Shown here: positions 26,701-36,938 of the stretch, piece after piece
Position numbering within the stretch: the stretch's first letter is position 1
Layout: each line of letters starts with the position of its first letter
Source of the DNA: Bigelowiella natans CCMP2755
Taxonomy: Eukaryota > Cercozoa > Chlorarachniophyceae
Length of the DNA: 53,803 bases
Direction: 5' to 3'
Assembly (NCBI GenBank): GCA_000320545.1
Contig: ADNK01001163.1
Span: 30,001-83,803 of the forward strand
Notes under the pieces: model-generated
The model's database searches: none
Told to the model about the DNA's origin: nothing
What the model saw: only the letters and a program-made list of their open reading frames with translations
Translations under genes and position numbers: made by a program

Positions 26701-28677
26701 CTCGGTAGGTGTAGGTAGCTTGTTGTCCGCTAGGTCCATAAACTCTAACGCATTAACGCTTGACTCAGAGGTCCACTCGTCAAGCCGTATCATGTTCTGG
26801 CTGATGGTCCTGCCTGACTTCTTTGGCAACTTAGCAAAGTATATCTTGTGATTGTAGAATGATATGATCCCCCCTAATTTTTCTAGGGCATCCTGTCCGA
26901 GGAGTAGTTCCATGGATAAAGTCATGGCTACTCGGGTCTTGATTTGGGTCTCCGCGTCGCTGCCAGGTATCTGTAGCTTTAGCATTAGCTCACCGACGGT
27001 CTTCATGGAAGAGCTTCCGTCTGCTTGAGCATATTTACGTTCTTTCTTAGTCACTTGATCCAATAGTCCTAACCTTCTTACTGTGCTTAGGCTTATGAAG
27101 GACTTCGGCATGCTGCCACTATCCCAAAGGGCAGGTAGTTTCTTGTAGTCTCCGTAGCTGTCTTTAACTTTAACCTTGGTCATAGCAACTTTGATAGTCC
27201 TGTTAGCGTCTTCGTCATTAATGTTGCATACTCCTAAGTTCTTTATGTCGTCTAGGGTCATGGGCTTGTCTTGGTCCTGCGTTGCTGGTACTGCTGTCTT
27301 CGTCGGCGCCTGCTTAAGGTGATCTAATATTCCGTTTATCTGCTGCTGTATAGCATTGATACTGTTCTGCTTTTTGTTCTTATATTTATTGTTCTTCCCG
27401 TTGTTGCTGCCTTGCCATTTGCTGTTGTTATATCCTTGTCCTCTGCCTTTCTTTCTCTTTAACTTCTCGTAGTGTTCGTTGAGCTGCCTGATCGTCATCC
27501 TGGGTCGTCCTTCTTTCCTGTCTCTGCAGTCTTTAGCGGTGTGTTTCCCTTTACGTGAGCAGTATCCGCAACGTCGGTTACCTTCCCTGTCCTTGTACCA
27601 GTCTCGCTGCGGCTTAATAGCGTTAATGTTTCCTATGCCAGGTACCTTAGGGCTGGTAAACTTGCGGTCCTGCTCCTGCTCGCGTAGGGATATAGCCTGC
27701 ACTGCTGCCTCCATCGTGGTGTAGCCTTTCTCCGTAACGTAAGTGGATTCCTTTATCTTTAACTTGAACTCTTCAAACCTTGCCTGATCATCACCTGTGT
27801 TGTAATTAAAATCATGTAGTTCGTCGATCATATCCTGGAAGCGCGTGGCAAAGTCTCTAACAGGTTCTCTCTCATGCTGCATCATTGCTCTGTATTTTCT
27901 AATAGCCTGGGGTAGGGAGTTAGCATCCTGTTCATTTACAAAAGCCTTCATTATCGCCTCAACGTCTCGTAGCCCACTAACTGTAGTGTGTATTTTCTCT
28001 AGCTGCCTGATCCGGGTCCTGCCTGTCTCGTAAAGGTCCATGGCTTGCTTTATTATAGCTAGCCATTTGAGCTTGTCGTTTTCGGTGGGGTTAGGGGTAA
28101 AGTCGCAGAGTATACTCCTAGCGTTCTTCCACCACCTCCTTGCCTCACCTCTTTTCCCGTTGTATTTCGTTATCATAACCGGTGCTGTTTTAACAGACAT
28201 GAACTGGGTGTTCCGCTGTACCGGCTGCTGCTGCTTGACGGTGCTCTGGGTCGTCCCCCGCGAGGCGCCCAGACCCCCGTCGTTCCTAAACAAAGCTGCC
28301 CACTCTGGAGGTAAGTCTGCTTCGTAATCCATGATGTCCTGCATGATAGCTGCCCAAACATCATGTGTCTGATACTTGTATTCTATCGATACTTTCAGTT
28401 TGGCGTAGTTGCTCGCCCTGGGTCGCAAGGCTCGTAATGCCATTACGACCTTCTTGCTTTCGGCGGCCACGTCCTCGTCGTCCGCCTCGTAGAAGTTCTC
28501 CAGTGCCTCTGCTGCTGCATCTGCTTTCTTAATCCCGGGTGCTGGTCCCGGCGGTGCCTGTGGAGGTGTTCCTCCTCCTTCCTTAGCGTCCGTATCGCCC
28601 TTCCTTTCCTGTTTCTGCTCGTGCCCTTGCACGGCCTGCGAGCCAAAGTCCTGCTGTTCTTCTAGCTGCTGTGACAT
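23704..28677 (-). CDS. Gag-Pol polyprotein of the LTR retrotransposon
   Basis: 1657 codons without a stop or frameshift. Approximate domains by residue: Gag region 1-360; zinc knuckle 'CGYCSRKGKHTAKDC' near 370; aspartic protease 'LWDSGSMPKSF' near 518; reverse transcriptase from about 770, with 'SLDKNESYMQTPIHK', 'FPYGLSISGDAFSSQ' and the active-site 'FVYVDDDIIC' near 891; RNase H 'LWTDWSKLGMAAVL' near 1045; integrase from about 1237 with an HHCC-like zinc region ('HVGENHITALLYHYYWP...GCRCSSLK'), catalytic Asp in 'DIVQIDVYKYDG' near 1302, Asp in 'LHVDNETS' near 1374 and Glu in 'SNSKVERLHRTLA' near 1402. An acidic linker (about 1430-1460) and a basic C-terminal domain follow. Gag and Pol are fused in one frame, so there is no frameshift signal. 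The integrase has two departures from the usual spacing (see findings). Confidence 0.97.
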   Translation of the reverse strand: MSQQLEEQQDFGSQAVQGHEQKQERKGDTDAKEGGGTPPQAPPGPAPGIKKADAAAEALENFYEADDEDVAAESKKVVMALRALRPRASNYAKLKVSIEYKYQTHDVWAAIMQDIMDYEADLPPEWAALFRNDGGLGASRGTTQSTVKQQQPVQRNTQFMSVKTAPVMITKYNGKRGEARRWWKNARSILCDFTPNPTENDKLKWLAIIKQAMDLYETGRTRIRQLEKIHTTVSGLRDVEAIMKAFVNEQDANSLPQAIRKYRAMMQHEREPVRDFATRFQDMIDELHDFNYNTGDDQARFEEFKLKIKESTYVTEKGYTTMEAAVQAISLREQEQDRKFTSPKVPGIGNINAIKPQRDWYKDREGNRRCGYCSRKGKHTAKDCRDRKEGRPRMTIRQLNEHYEKLKRKKGRGQGYNNSKWQGSNNGKNNKYKNKKQNSINAIQQQINGILDHLKQAPTKTAVPATQDQDKPMTLDDIKNLGVCNINDEDANRTIKVAMTKVKVKDSYGDYKKLPALWDSGSMPKSFISLSTVRRLGLLDQVTKKERKYAQADGSSSMKTVGELMLKLQIPGSDAETQIKTRVAMTLSMELLLGQDALEKLGGIISFYNHKIYFAKLPKKSGRTISQNMIRLDEWTSESSVNALEFMDLADNKLPTPTELRKKNPGKTIRQITELLDKTPPADDWDIDKGKKYINKILNEKYSDITKPTTKPSSKLTPVKIELKKGYEECIINDPEHRRPEADWEKIEWQINEWAKEGKIEPSNSPWNVRHVLAKKPTYPFFRLAHNFIRHNRVIKRIQTPTPRIDDVIEHVIGYKYYSSLDKNESYMQTPIHKTSRPITAFSSRHRKWHFVVFPYGLSISGDAFSSQNYRAYTHDGMASVLWVFVFVYVDDDIICTNTVVAQIFLLENIFIRFAHFGFTIRLQKCTFLATRIKWCGYYLEQGRITPNPEKVAALQQAPKPKNAKELKSFLQTPAWILRRFSPTYARTAAAFTTAYRKENSVGLSFAKVWAKAGLDAHFDNLIKLCSNTLLNAKLDTTRPATLWTDWSKLGMAAVLTQDQQIIRVWGRACTAAEAKYSPTKGEYKAMTEAQRKLRYYLLSVPSFTLMTDHKPLLGIDRKLEAPNDEYAAMRADTEEFRDKRTVVYAPGDKQLADYFSRLFEKKVPTQVTPMVNAITFEDGDFLPEPEELQHLQEHLDKYKHKHEVLSDRIYVYTNNVRRTYVPRRTRGALLFTAHGPAHVGENHITALLYHYYWPYKLKEIRTYLRGCRCSSLKAAGVATKESSKSRASKKIKARNFLDIVQIDVYKYDGYHYLTFVDVATGKCWVKKIIKVNVAKKNKGLYKQRLTNCYRTWESELQAIPDEVSINKIPKKLHVDNETSLLQLPHPNIDASPVYYAQSNSKVERLHRTLANLSRINSTTPDKIQGLVNDTFTSGGGIKDKEREEGDDNDDDTESEDEKVPYDGRVLKEGQYVRAKVNLRSRNKQDPFWGGVAKVTERKGRKQYYIYDGNRVTLRHISHLKNYDIGEKLLEDVKVNPTVWERAMPCLGPRPKFDVEYGNNKVRVNDDWRMKIVYLGYPGLRNMERVAMKIKDGKYQLLYLAVPDLPFEHWYKVLGDLDAEGWYGHEPKDEGEFWVSDKGDKVREESITWWLVKFRKR

Positions 28678-28716
28678 TGTTAGTCAAATCGTTTCCCGTG
28701 TGTGGAAGCCAAAGGT
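28678..28716 (-). other. short untranslated leader, probable primer-binding region
   Basis: About 40 bp between the 5' LTR end and the Gag ATG. On the minus strand it contains TTTGGCTTCCACACACGGG, which has the TGG expected opposite a tRNA 3' CCA end a few bases after the LTR. The matching tRNA is not identified, so the assignment is tentative. Confidence 0.4.
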
Positions 28717-29042
28717 TGTTGCGCGTAAGGTGTTCACAGGCCGAGGCGCTACGTGCACAAGTAGGCAGGGGGGGGGAAAGGCACGTTTGCTTCCTTTTGA
28801 AGAGTTGTGTTTATTTTTATTAAAGATTATATTTTTATTAAATCGTGCACTGCGTAATCATTCGCGAAGCTTTCGCGAATGCCGCCGCACGTGGGGCAGC
28901 ACACTTCCGGTGTGCTGCCATGAGTCCCGCCGGAACCCACGTGCCTATGCTGTATTAATATCTACGTTATCTATATTCTATATCCGCGACAACCCCTTTG
29001 TTGTCGCACGTGACTTGTGCCCGCGTAGTGGTACGCGCTACA
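28717..29042 (-). repeat. 5' LTR
   Basis: Identical to the 3' LTR over 28742-29042. Its inner end (28717-28741) reads, on the plus strand, TGTTGCGCGTAAGGTGTTCACAGGC in two blocks: TGTTGCGCGTA resembles the TGTAGCGCGTA of the 3' LTR at the same offset, but the next 14 bp differ completely. Confidence 0.88.
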
Positions 29043-30981
29043 ACGCTGGCACGGTGCAAAGTGCGCACGTTTTTGCCCGTGCGCTCCGTGGCCCACGGGG
29101 GCCACACAGATGCTTTGCGTCGACGCCACATTGCTGCTCTGGTGCTGGTCTGGCAGTTGCATTGCTCCACAACAGTCAGACACCAGTCTCAAGTTCCTGC
29201 GTCAGTGGGCGAACTTGCTTGCGAAACCAGCCTTGGTTTCGAGGTGGTCCTGGAGGACAGAGAAGGCCACGTGCCCTGCCTCACGTGCGTTTGACTGTTG
29301 CAGCGGCAGCGCCATCAGTGCTCACTCACGACCACACGAAGCGTGCACTCTCGCACATTGTGCAAGTTGAGTCGTGGTGGTGCGGATCGAAGTTGCGCGG
29401 CTGTGCAAGCTGACTGCGCAGCTTGCACAGCCGCACAATTGTCCGGCGATGATGGGTTTGACCACCTAGACTACAGACACAGTGTGTGCAATGTGCGTGA
29501 TTGTCTAGCTGGTGCAAGACTCCGGCAATGCGTGCGTGTGGCGTGCACAGCGCACACTTGCTTCGATTCCACGTGTGCCACTCGACTGGCCACACGTGGC
29601 ACCTGCGTCCTCACGTTGTCCCCGCTCTGCTGGCGACTGCTGAGCTGGCCCGGGACAACGTGAACGCTTCAAAGGTTGCCGACCTGTCCCCTCAAATGGC
29701 ACGCATCCGTGTGATGGCAACACTCGGTGATTTCACTTTGACACCAGCAGCGCGAGAGGGTGAAAAAAACAAAGTGTTTCGGCTGTGCAGCTCTCATCAA
29801 ATCGTTGGACCATGCACTTCTTCGAAGTTGGACAAAGCAGCACCAGAGCAGGCCAGCAGGTTCAATGCTGCACCAATGGCTTTTTGTGGTGTGGAGACCT
29901 TTTTTGAGTGCTGATCTTGTCGTTCGAACAGCAGGAAGTTCAGCACGCAGTGGGCTGTTGGCTGTGCGTGCTCTGTTCCGTGGGTTTTTTTGTTTTCGTT
30001 CCACTTCACACTGTTTTGTGCCTCAACTTGCAAACTGGCTCAACGTGATGACCGTGGCAACTCCAATTGAGCACTTCGTCCTCCATTGCGATGATTGCGT
30101 GGCCGTCACCATGGTGGCAGTGTGGCAGCATGGCAGTGAGAACACAAGGAACATCGTTGGGAACGGACCCCGGCAGTCCCACGTCCAAAGTTCTTTTCAA
30201 AGCTTGTGATTCCATGGAGCTCTGCCTGTGCACGTTGTGTTCGCTGTTTTCGTTTTTCCGAGATCTCCACACGTTGGAGCCACGTCTAGCACGTGCCTGC
30301 TGGTCGCCACGTGCCAGCGTGCCAGCGATTTGCAATGCTTCAACCTCACACTTGACAGCACGAGAGGTGTCGAACAACGTGCACGATCAGACGACCTCAA
30401 AGGAAACTTTCTCTTGCTCCGTGTGTGCAATTTCAGCCAGGTGCGGTGTGCAGAAAGGCTGGAAGGGAGTGTTTTTCAAAAGTTGGCCTTGCCACCACAG
30501 ACCAAGCACCAATCCCAGCCAGCCAGACACGTTTCCAGATGCTCCCATTTGAATTTTCCTTGCAGGTTCAGGGAAGTGTTCCGCCATGAAGCTTGTTTCT
30601 GGTGGGCTGCTTTGCCTTCTGTCAATGATTGCTGGCATTGTTGCGACGAGCGCTCGCAGCGCTCTGGCGCTGGCGCACGCAGTGCTGGAGTGGTTGGATT
30701 GGGGGAATCGAACGGAAGTGCGCTGTGCACGAGCACTTGAGAACCACACGCACAAGTGCCATGCTCTGGTGCTTGGACAGAATCATCATCGTGGTGATGA
30801 TCTGGATGCTGGAATGATGATTTTGAACAGCGTGAACCATGCATGCTAGCATGTTGACCACATCACCACGTGGCACGTGCAGTGCCAGAGTGCCATGAAA
30901 AGTCTAGAGTGTCCCAACAGTAAATGAAAGACATTCGATTCATGCTTCAAAACTTTTGACGGACACTTTCATTCACTGCGA
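29043..30981. other. gene-free GC-richer island
   Basis: 1.9 kb right of the retrotransposon and at the 3' end of uL2m. Stops are sparse, so long overlapping frames occur on both strands (up to 170 codons), but none shows a domain, a start context or splice structure. Rich in GTGCAC, CACGTG, TGCA and TTCGAA-like words, similar in texture to 53068-53705 next to the telomere. Confidence 0.6.
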
Positions 30982-32290
30982 TCATTTCCCTTTTTTGGCA
31001 AGCTTCAAGGCTGTTTGTGCAGCCTTGCGTGTCTCATGAACGAAAGGTGCAGGTTTGTTCTTTTTGCGTGTTTTGAAGCCCTTTGCAATTACACCCGTGG
31101 GACTACAACTTGGCCTTCCTCCTGAACTCCTACCTTCTCCACCTCCCATAGGATGGTCAACAGGGTTCATAGCTACACCACGAACCTGCACAGCATTGTC
31201 TATGAGAGCACAATCGAAGGATTTGAGTCTCGGAAAATGTTGCGTGTAAACTCACATGAGGCCTCCTTCCTAGATGCCTTTTTCTCCCAGCCTTTCCAAG
31301 CTTGCGAATTTTATGAAGAGGATTCGATACAGCTCCTAATTCGGAAAACCAATTAGAGCGGAGAACATTGAGAACAGTGCAGACTGTTGAGCATACCCAC
31401 GGTGCAGAGAGAATCAAGAGGTACAAATCTTTTCTCGCCAGACTGCTGCCGAACAAGTGCGTATCCTTCTTTCATTTGTTTGTCCAACATGGTTAGATAT
31501 GTTCCTGCGGCCCTTCCGAGTTGTGCTCCTTTCCCAGGTTCCATTTCGACGCAGCAAACACTGGAATATTCAAACAAATTAATGATACCCTCGCCGACAG
31601 AATTTGTCAAAATATCTGTGAAGTTAGAGATAGTTTACTCTTGTCCAAGGGGGATATGCTTGAGTGGCATACAGTTTCCTGTCTTTATTTTCAATTCCTC
31701 CATCGAAGTCATAATTTCATCACCGGGAGTCAGGGCTTGCGGAGCGATGATGTACTGATTGTGATGGGGATGTTAATATGCTGGCAATGGAGTAAAAAAT
31801 ATAAACAATCCCTACCCTAAACGCCTCCTCGCCCTCTAGGTGAGGATATCTCAATAGAGCTATCTCCGCTGATCGATTTGGATCATACTCGATACGTTCA
31901 ACAATTGCGGGCATGTCAAATATATTTCTCTTGTAGTCTATGATCCGATAACGACGCTTATGCCCCCCGCCACGATGGCGAACGCAGATCCTTCCCTTGT
32001 TGTTTCTTCCAGCTTTTTTCCTAATTGCCTCCGTAAGATGCATCATTGGCTTCCCTTTCCAAAGATGGGATCTAAAATAATTTAGTACAAGAGGAGACAT
32101 TAAATTCGGATATAATCCCTAGAAAATCTACAAATACCGGTCTATCCTGACTTGATGGCGCACACCAGGCGAGTAAGGCCTCATCTTTCGGACTTTTCTG
32201 TGATAATAAAAGTTTGCATTCTTCACCTTCATAACATCTAAATTAAACAATAATATACACATACATGTATGTGTATACATATTATATACG

Positions 32291-32340
<50 letters not shown>

Positions 32341-32606
32341 ATACTAGTACATTTAGTATTAACATACGCGCTAGTGATACTGCTTGCAGGTCCACTGCTC
32401 ATCATCTTTCCAAGTTCGCTTGGAGTTGGATCAGGAACAATATTTGTGGAGAACGAGAATGATGATGTTATTTCTGAGCCTCGTCGAGATTGTGGGGAAA
32501 AGGGGGTAGATCTTTTCGGAAATATCAGGTAATTTGTAGAGGTTGCTCGTACATGCTGTTTGAAAACACTCTGAAGAGAGAAGCGCAACGACGCGAAGGG
32601 GGGCAT
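30982..32606 (-). CDS. MRPL2: mitochondrial-type large-subunit ribosomal protein uL2
   Basis: Seven exons join in phase: 32606-32381, 32237-32138, 32071-31816, 31754-31639, 31560-31397, 31335-31256, 31185-30982 (381 aa). Bacterial-type uL2 marks: '[19 protein letters not shown]', '[20 protein letters not shown]', '[20 protein letters not shown]', '[14 protein letters not shown]', '[20 protein letters not shown]', '[15 protein letters not shown]' and '[20 protein letters not shown]', which includes the peptidyl-transferase-proximal loop. The N-terminus from the 32606 ATG ('[18 protein letters not shown]') is basic and hydrophobic like a mitochondrial presequence; the frame is also open from an ATG at 32732. 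Plastid location is less likely, because plastid uL2 is normally plastid-encoded. Divergent from the 32858 gene. Confidence 0.94.
32292..32337. repeat. (TA)n microsatellite in uL2m intron 1
   Basis: About 23 TA units between uL2m exons 1 and 2. Confidence 0.9.
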
Positions 32607-32857
32607 GATGCGGTGCGCAGCCTGAGAGAGTGTATGGTATGATCTCTGATAACTCTCAAGAAGTCTCCACAAAGTCTCTGTAACAAATGTGCCTTTTCCT
32701 GTCGCAGGGTGGATTTGCCCTTCATTAGACATAGACGACTAGTATTCAAACACTAATATTAAAAGTAGTAATATCAGGAGATCCATCATCACAAAGGGCT
32801 TCCCTCGAAAACAGGCTCCTCCCTCCCGCCCAAACATCCAGCTCCTGTTTTCGGATC
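32607..32857. promoter_or_regulatory. divergent promoter, uL2m / hypothetical pair
   Basis: 251 bp between the preferred uL2m start and the ATG at 32858; it shrinks to 125 bp if uL2m starts at 32732. AT-rich near 32750-32780, then pyrimidine-rich (CTCCTCCCTCCCGCCC) near 32816. Confidence 0.45.
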
Positions 32858-33793
32858 ATGAGGACGATGGTCCAAGACCAATACCAATCTTGTAAATGTT
32901 GTCATTGCTGTTGTCCTTGCTGCCACAGCTATTGCAAGTGCCAGAATTCAAACATCATATTTAGTAGTAGTCGGCGGGACACCATTAGCAGCAGCACTAG
33001 TGCCAGCACCGGTAGTAGTAGCAGAAGTAGTAGCGCCACCTTACGCGATTTTGTTGATAGCGAGAGAGCTAGATGGTCGCAAAGATATGAAGAAAAAGAA
33101 TTTGCATTTGGATGCAGAGCTTCAAAACCTCCTCCGGAATTAACTAAGCGAGATAGACTAGTACTAGAAGGTCTCCATTGGCCTACCTTCATGAATCAGC
33201 AGAGATACGAAGAAGAAGACGAAGAAGAAAAAGAGGGGAAAGGAGAGATTCTCGCACCAATCCAGTCTACATTTTCAGAATCATTTCGAGATACAATCTT
33301 GAATGATAAAGCAGACTCATCTAGAGATCATCAAATTCTCAAGCATAGAGAGTCTTTGAGCCCTAATGCACCCAGATATAAAAGTAGTCAGTTATCATCC
33401 ATACACAGCGGAAAGAGGAAAGTGTTGCAGCATAGCCCATCATCAACAAAATTAAATTATTTGGAAATGCTTAGTGGATTCAGTTCACCAGATCAAAGTT
33501 CTGCCTCTACATTGAGATACATCAGTCCTTTGAGCAAATGCCCACCAACGAGCGTAAGAAAGGGAAAATCTACATCATCCAAAGTGGGTGATGAAGTTTC
33601 AGATTCAACTCTGCAGCAAGTATTATTACTACCGAGTATGACAATTACTGAATCAGAATGCCCTTCTTCGGGGTCGTCTCTTGAGCATCCCAGCTTTAGG
33701 ACAAAGACGATGAGCAAGTTTAACAACACCACAATTTCGTCAAAACTCGTTGAAATAGAGTCATTGCGATTTACTAGTGTTATTGATCGTTAA
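32858..33793 (+). CDS. Cys-rich/Ser-rich hypothetical protein
   Basis: 311-codon intronless frame, not recognised. The N-terminus has a dense cysteine cluster (residues 13-29, 'CKCCHCCCPCCHSYCKC'), compatible with metal binding or palmitoylation. It is followed by a Ser-rich stretch and a charged segment around 'LRDFVDSERARWSQRYEEKE' (about 62-81). 'KRDRLVLEGLHWPTFM' (about 95-111) is followed by an acidic run. The remaining two thirds is Ser/Thr/Lys-rich and probably disordered. There is no signal peptide or clear transmembrane helix. Codon use and continuous length favour a real gene, and it faces uL2m across a short spacer. It may be the first exon of a longer gene, but no downstream exon is obvious. 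Confidence 0.68.
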   Translation: MRTMVQDQYQSCKCCHCCCPCCHSYCKCQNSNIIFSSSRRDTISSSTSASTGSSSRSSSATLRDFVDSERARWSQRYEEKEFAFGCRASKPPPELTKRDRLVLEGLHWPTFMNQQRYEEEDEEEKEGKGEILAPIQSTFSESFRDTILNDKADSSRDHQILKHRESLSPNAPRYKSSQLSSIHSGKRKVLQHSPSSTKLNYLEMLSGFSSPDQSSASTLRYISPLSKCPPTSVRKGKSTSSKVGDEVSDSTLQQVLLLPSMTITESECPSSGSSLEHPSFRTKTMSKFNNTTISSKLVEIESLRFTSVIDR

Positions 33794-34966
33794 AATTCGC
33801 CTGCTCTTCTGTAGCCCTTTAAAATCTCGGCTGCTACTCTGTGGCTAGCTTTATTCAACTCCTTTCTTTCTAGGAGCATCTTATGCGTGGCTTCATGAGC
33901 GCGCGCACCCATCTTTGCAATCCATGTGTTCTTGGGTCAAGTTCGGTACAAAGTTAGCCATTCATCATCTATCTCTAGATCTGTCTTGCACTGGAGGTAA
34001 TTTCTTGGGCTCACATAGCACATAGCGAGCCATCTCAGTAATGTCTAGATGGACGTCGCATGGGGCAGATGAAGTTATTGGACCTATGTCGCATCAAATG
34101 AAGAGGTACGTTAGCGTGTGTTGCACTGCCAGTAATGCGTGCGAGTCCCGGTGGTGGTTCATGATCGGAGCATTTCGATCTGCGCTGGGCTGCTGCGCTA
34201 GCGTAGCTGTTTGTGAATGTGCGTTATGCATTATGCTCGGGACATTGCCATCGATTGTCGGCTCCGCCATGCTGCCGGCTATGTATAGCTAGCAGCCGCT
34301 TTATAGGTCCGCGGCACATGTCTAGATGCGATGTCATCACTAGATCAGTCATTATAATCGCAAGTCAGAGCGTACGTACAAGCTTGGCTTTATTGTTGCA
34401 ATCGAACATCACTGTATACACAGATCAAGCACAATGCGCAAGGAATCATTGCATGCTTTCATTGCCCGCCTGCCCGCCTGCCCGCCTGCCCACCTGCCCG
34501 TGGCTAGCTGGGAAGGGAAGTACATGAGTAAATTTGTGTCTTGCTGCGTTGAGACACATGCTAGCAGGATGCTCGCATGCATGGCTGCACTTCAGTTACT
34601 ATAGGTTAGCACGTGCAAACATGCATTTAGCTGCTGCTATGTGCATGCTGCCGCAGGCTACTAGCAGGCTACTAGCTGATGCGCACTGTTTCACAGTCTC
34701 TCTAGCTCTATACTAAATGTCCAGATGCATCATGGCCGCGGGCACTTATCGTCGCATACATATACATTAGAGTAGTCTTGCGCATAGCAGCATGCAAGTC
34801 CCCAAGCTAGTCATCACGACATGCGCGTATGTGCGTTCACAACAATAACAGTCTCAAAATGGTTGCAATGTGGCACATGGCTGCTCGTCTAGATGTTTGG
34901 CACACATGTGAAGAGAGATTCAGCTTTCCCTCCTTGCATCCCCCCCGTCTTCATTATTTCTGACAT
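33794..34966. other. convergent intergenic island
   Basis: No gene between two 3' ends. Contains many GCATGC, CTAG and TGCA words and a (GCCC/GCCT)n run (34470-34498). Same texture as the islands at 5690-6190 and 40690-42130. Confidence 0.6.
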
Positions 34967-36638
34967 TTACTCCTCTATATCCTCATCAGCTAAAAGACTT
35001 TCTACCTCAGCAGGGGAAGTTACAACCGTGGTCTGATTTCTTGCAAAATCCTTCATCCGTCTGCTGATTACAGTCGAACTTTGTTTCTGTTGATGCGCTT
35101 GTTGTATCTGCTGTCTTATATATTTGCTGTTGTCTCTATTTTCTCTGACTCTTGACTCAGTCACTAGCATATCTTTTCGGTATGTATAATGCATCAAACC
35201 GTAGAAAAGAACTGTCAAAGCCCATGGCAGAATAGTCATCAACAGCAAGGCCATAGTCAAAGCCTGCACATTTTTCGTGGTAGCAGTCACCTGATTAGCA
35301 ATGTAGTTTTATTATCTTTTATATCTAGCTGTGCCTACTAGTATTCAAAACCATAGTCATGATGAGCGAGAGCAAGAGAAAAACCTTTTTAAAAACTGGA
35401 GCCTTCATAGCACCATCACCATCATCATTGTTGCTATCACAAAGTTTACACCCTCCTCTGACATGATCTAGTTACTAGTGCTAACAATGCACTGCTGAAA
35501 TCGACCAAATCCCAGTCATCGTGCCATTGCCTCCTCCTCCTCCTCCTCCTCCTCCTCCTCCTCTTCCCACCTGGTTCTGGGAGTTGTTACTACTACTACT
35601 GGTGTCATCTGTGGGTGCTAATGTCTGCTCCTTTGGCGAATGAAAACCAAACCAGTTCTCTGCCAGGTAAGAAACCAGATATCCTGCAAAAGATGACGGA
35701 ATATTCTCCATGGCGCAGAAGTAGCTGTACATGGATGCTCGAGACCACTAGAATAAATGTGGTTAATAGTGAGTAGATAATAACTATAATGATGATGTGT
35801 AGAAACAAAGACTCATAAAAAGAGATGGAAAAATAAAGGGAAATATGATGATACAAGTACAATAAACAGATACAATTTATCAGATCAAGAAGATTTATTA
35901 GCAGTACATATACATTATAAATGTGCGGTAATTATAGATATATTTTGTTTATTTTTATAGAGAAATGGGAGAGGAGAGAACATCATAATTATTACTATCA
36001 TTTTTCTGTCAATATATCAATATCATTCAATATATATTTTCCACTTCCACAGCCCTCGTACCGGTGGAGCTATGTCAGCAATAATGGGGCGATTTGTCCC
36101 GTTTGAAGCCCACCCAGCCAATAATCGGAAAAGAATAATACTAACTGTAAGAAATAGTGTGTCCTTTTTCTGATTTCCACCGTCATCACCAGCAGCCTCA
36201 TCATCGTGACTATCTGGTACAATCGTTAGCAGTGTGTAAACCATAACTAGGCCTGACATAACCGAAAACTGTGCAACGTAGATTCGGCCACTGTAAGGTA
36301 CTTTTGAGTGTGCCCAATCACCGATGTAGCCACTTGCAAGATGGCCAAGAGAAGCGGCACAAGTACCGAAGGAAAACACTACAGCAACCTGAAAAAAGAG
36401 AGGGACAACAACGAACATCGCCAATGCTGGTGCTGATTCTGTACTACGATGATAATAAAATGTCCTGTTTACAAATACCTGGAAAGGAGTGTAGCCGATC
36501 ATCTCAAGCCAAATAATAGCAAACATACCGAAAGCTCTCCAGGGAATTGTGCCAAAGATTCCTTGCAGCACAAGTAACCAGAAGGTGGGTAACTTCAATG
36601 ACTTCCAATCTATTGATTGTTGCTGCTTCAATAGCCAC

Positions 36639-36683
<45 letters not shown>

Positions 36684-36903
36684 GGAAGGATGAGTGAACA
36701 AACATGATGTATTATCAGCGATGACTACTTTAAAGGCTCCGTGATTCCAAATCTATTTCCATTGACAGAACAAAATTTCTAGTACTACTTAATGCGTCAA
36801 CATATTGCCAAAACAAATTATTTCTAGTACTACTTAATGCGTCAATATAACCTATTATTTTTCTGATTATGAAACTGAAATCAGCATTTCTTTATATGTG
36901 CAC

Positions 36904-36938
<35 letters not shown>

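Larger units (their letters stand above)
23327..29042 (-). mobile_element. intact Ty3/gypsy-like LTR retrotransposon
   Basis: A 5.7 kb element on the minus strand. It has direct terminal repeats that are identical over 301 bp (23352-23652 and 28742-29042), one uninterrupted Gag-Pol frame, and a polypurine tract (TTGGGGGAGG on the minus strand) immediately before the 3' LTR. The LTR starts TGTAG and ends in ACA. Domain order protease - reverse transcriptase - RNase H - integrase is that of Metaviridae (Ty3/gypsy). Identical LTRs and an open frame imply recent insertion. A clean target-site duplication is not evident: only 'acg' abuts both ends. It sits in GC-richer gene-free DNA between ISCU and uL2m. 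Confidence 0.96.

Noticed and set aside
24251-28327. Plus-strand frames inside the retrotransposon
   Set aside because: Antisense shadows of the 1657-codon Gag-Pol frame.
23327-29042. DIRS-type element, because of the inverted termini
   Set aside because: The polyprotein has a protease and a DDE-type integrase and the element has direct LTRs with a polypurine tract; no tyrosine recombinase is present.
30690-30720. tRNA-like B box on the minus strand (GTTCGATTCC)
   Set aside because: The flanking bases do not form a T stem and no acceptor or anticodon stem is found.
29298-30740. Multiple 120-170 codon frames right of the retrotransposon
   Set aside because: Mutually overlapping on both strands with no recognisable motif; long frames result from the low stop-codon density of this GC-richer DNA.
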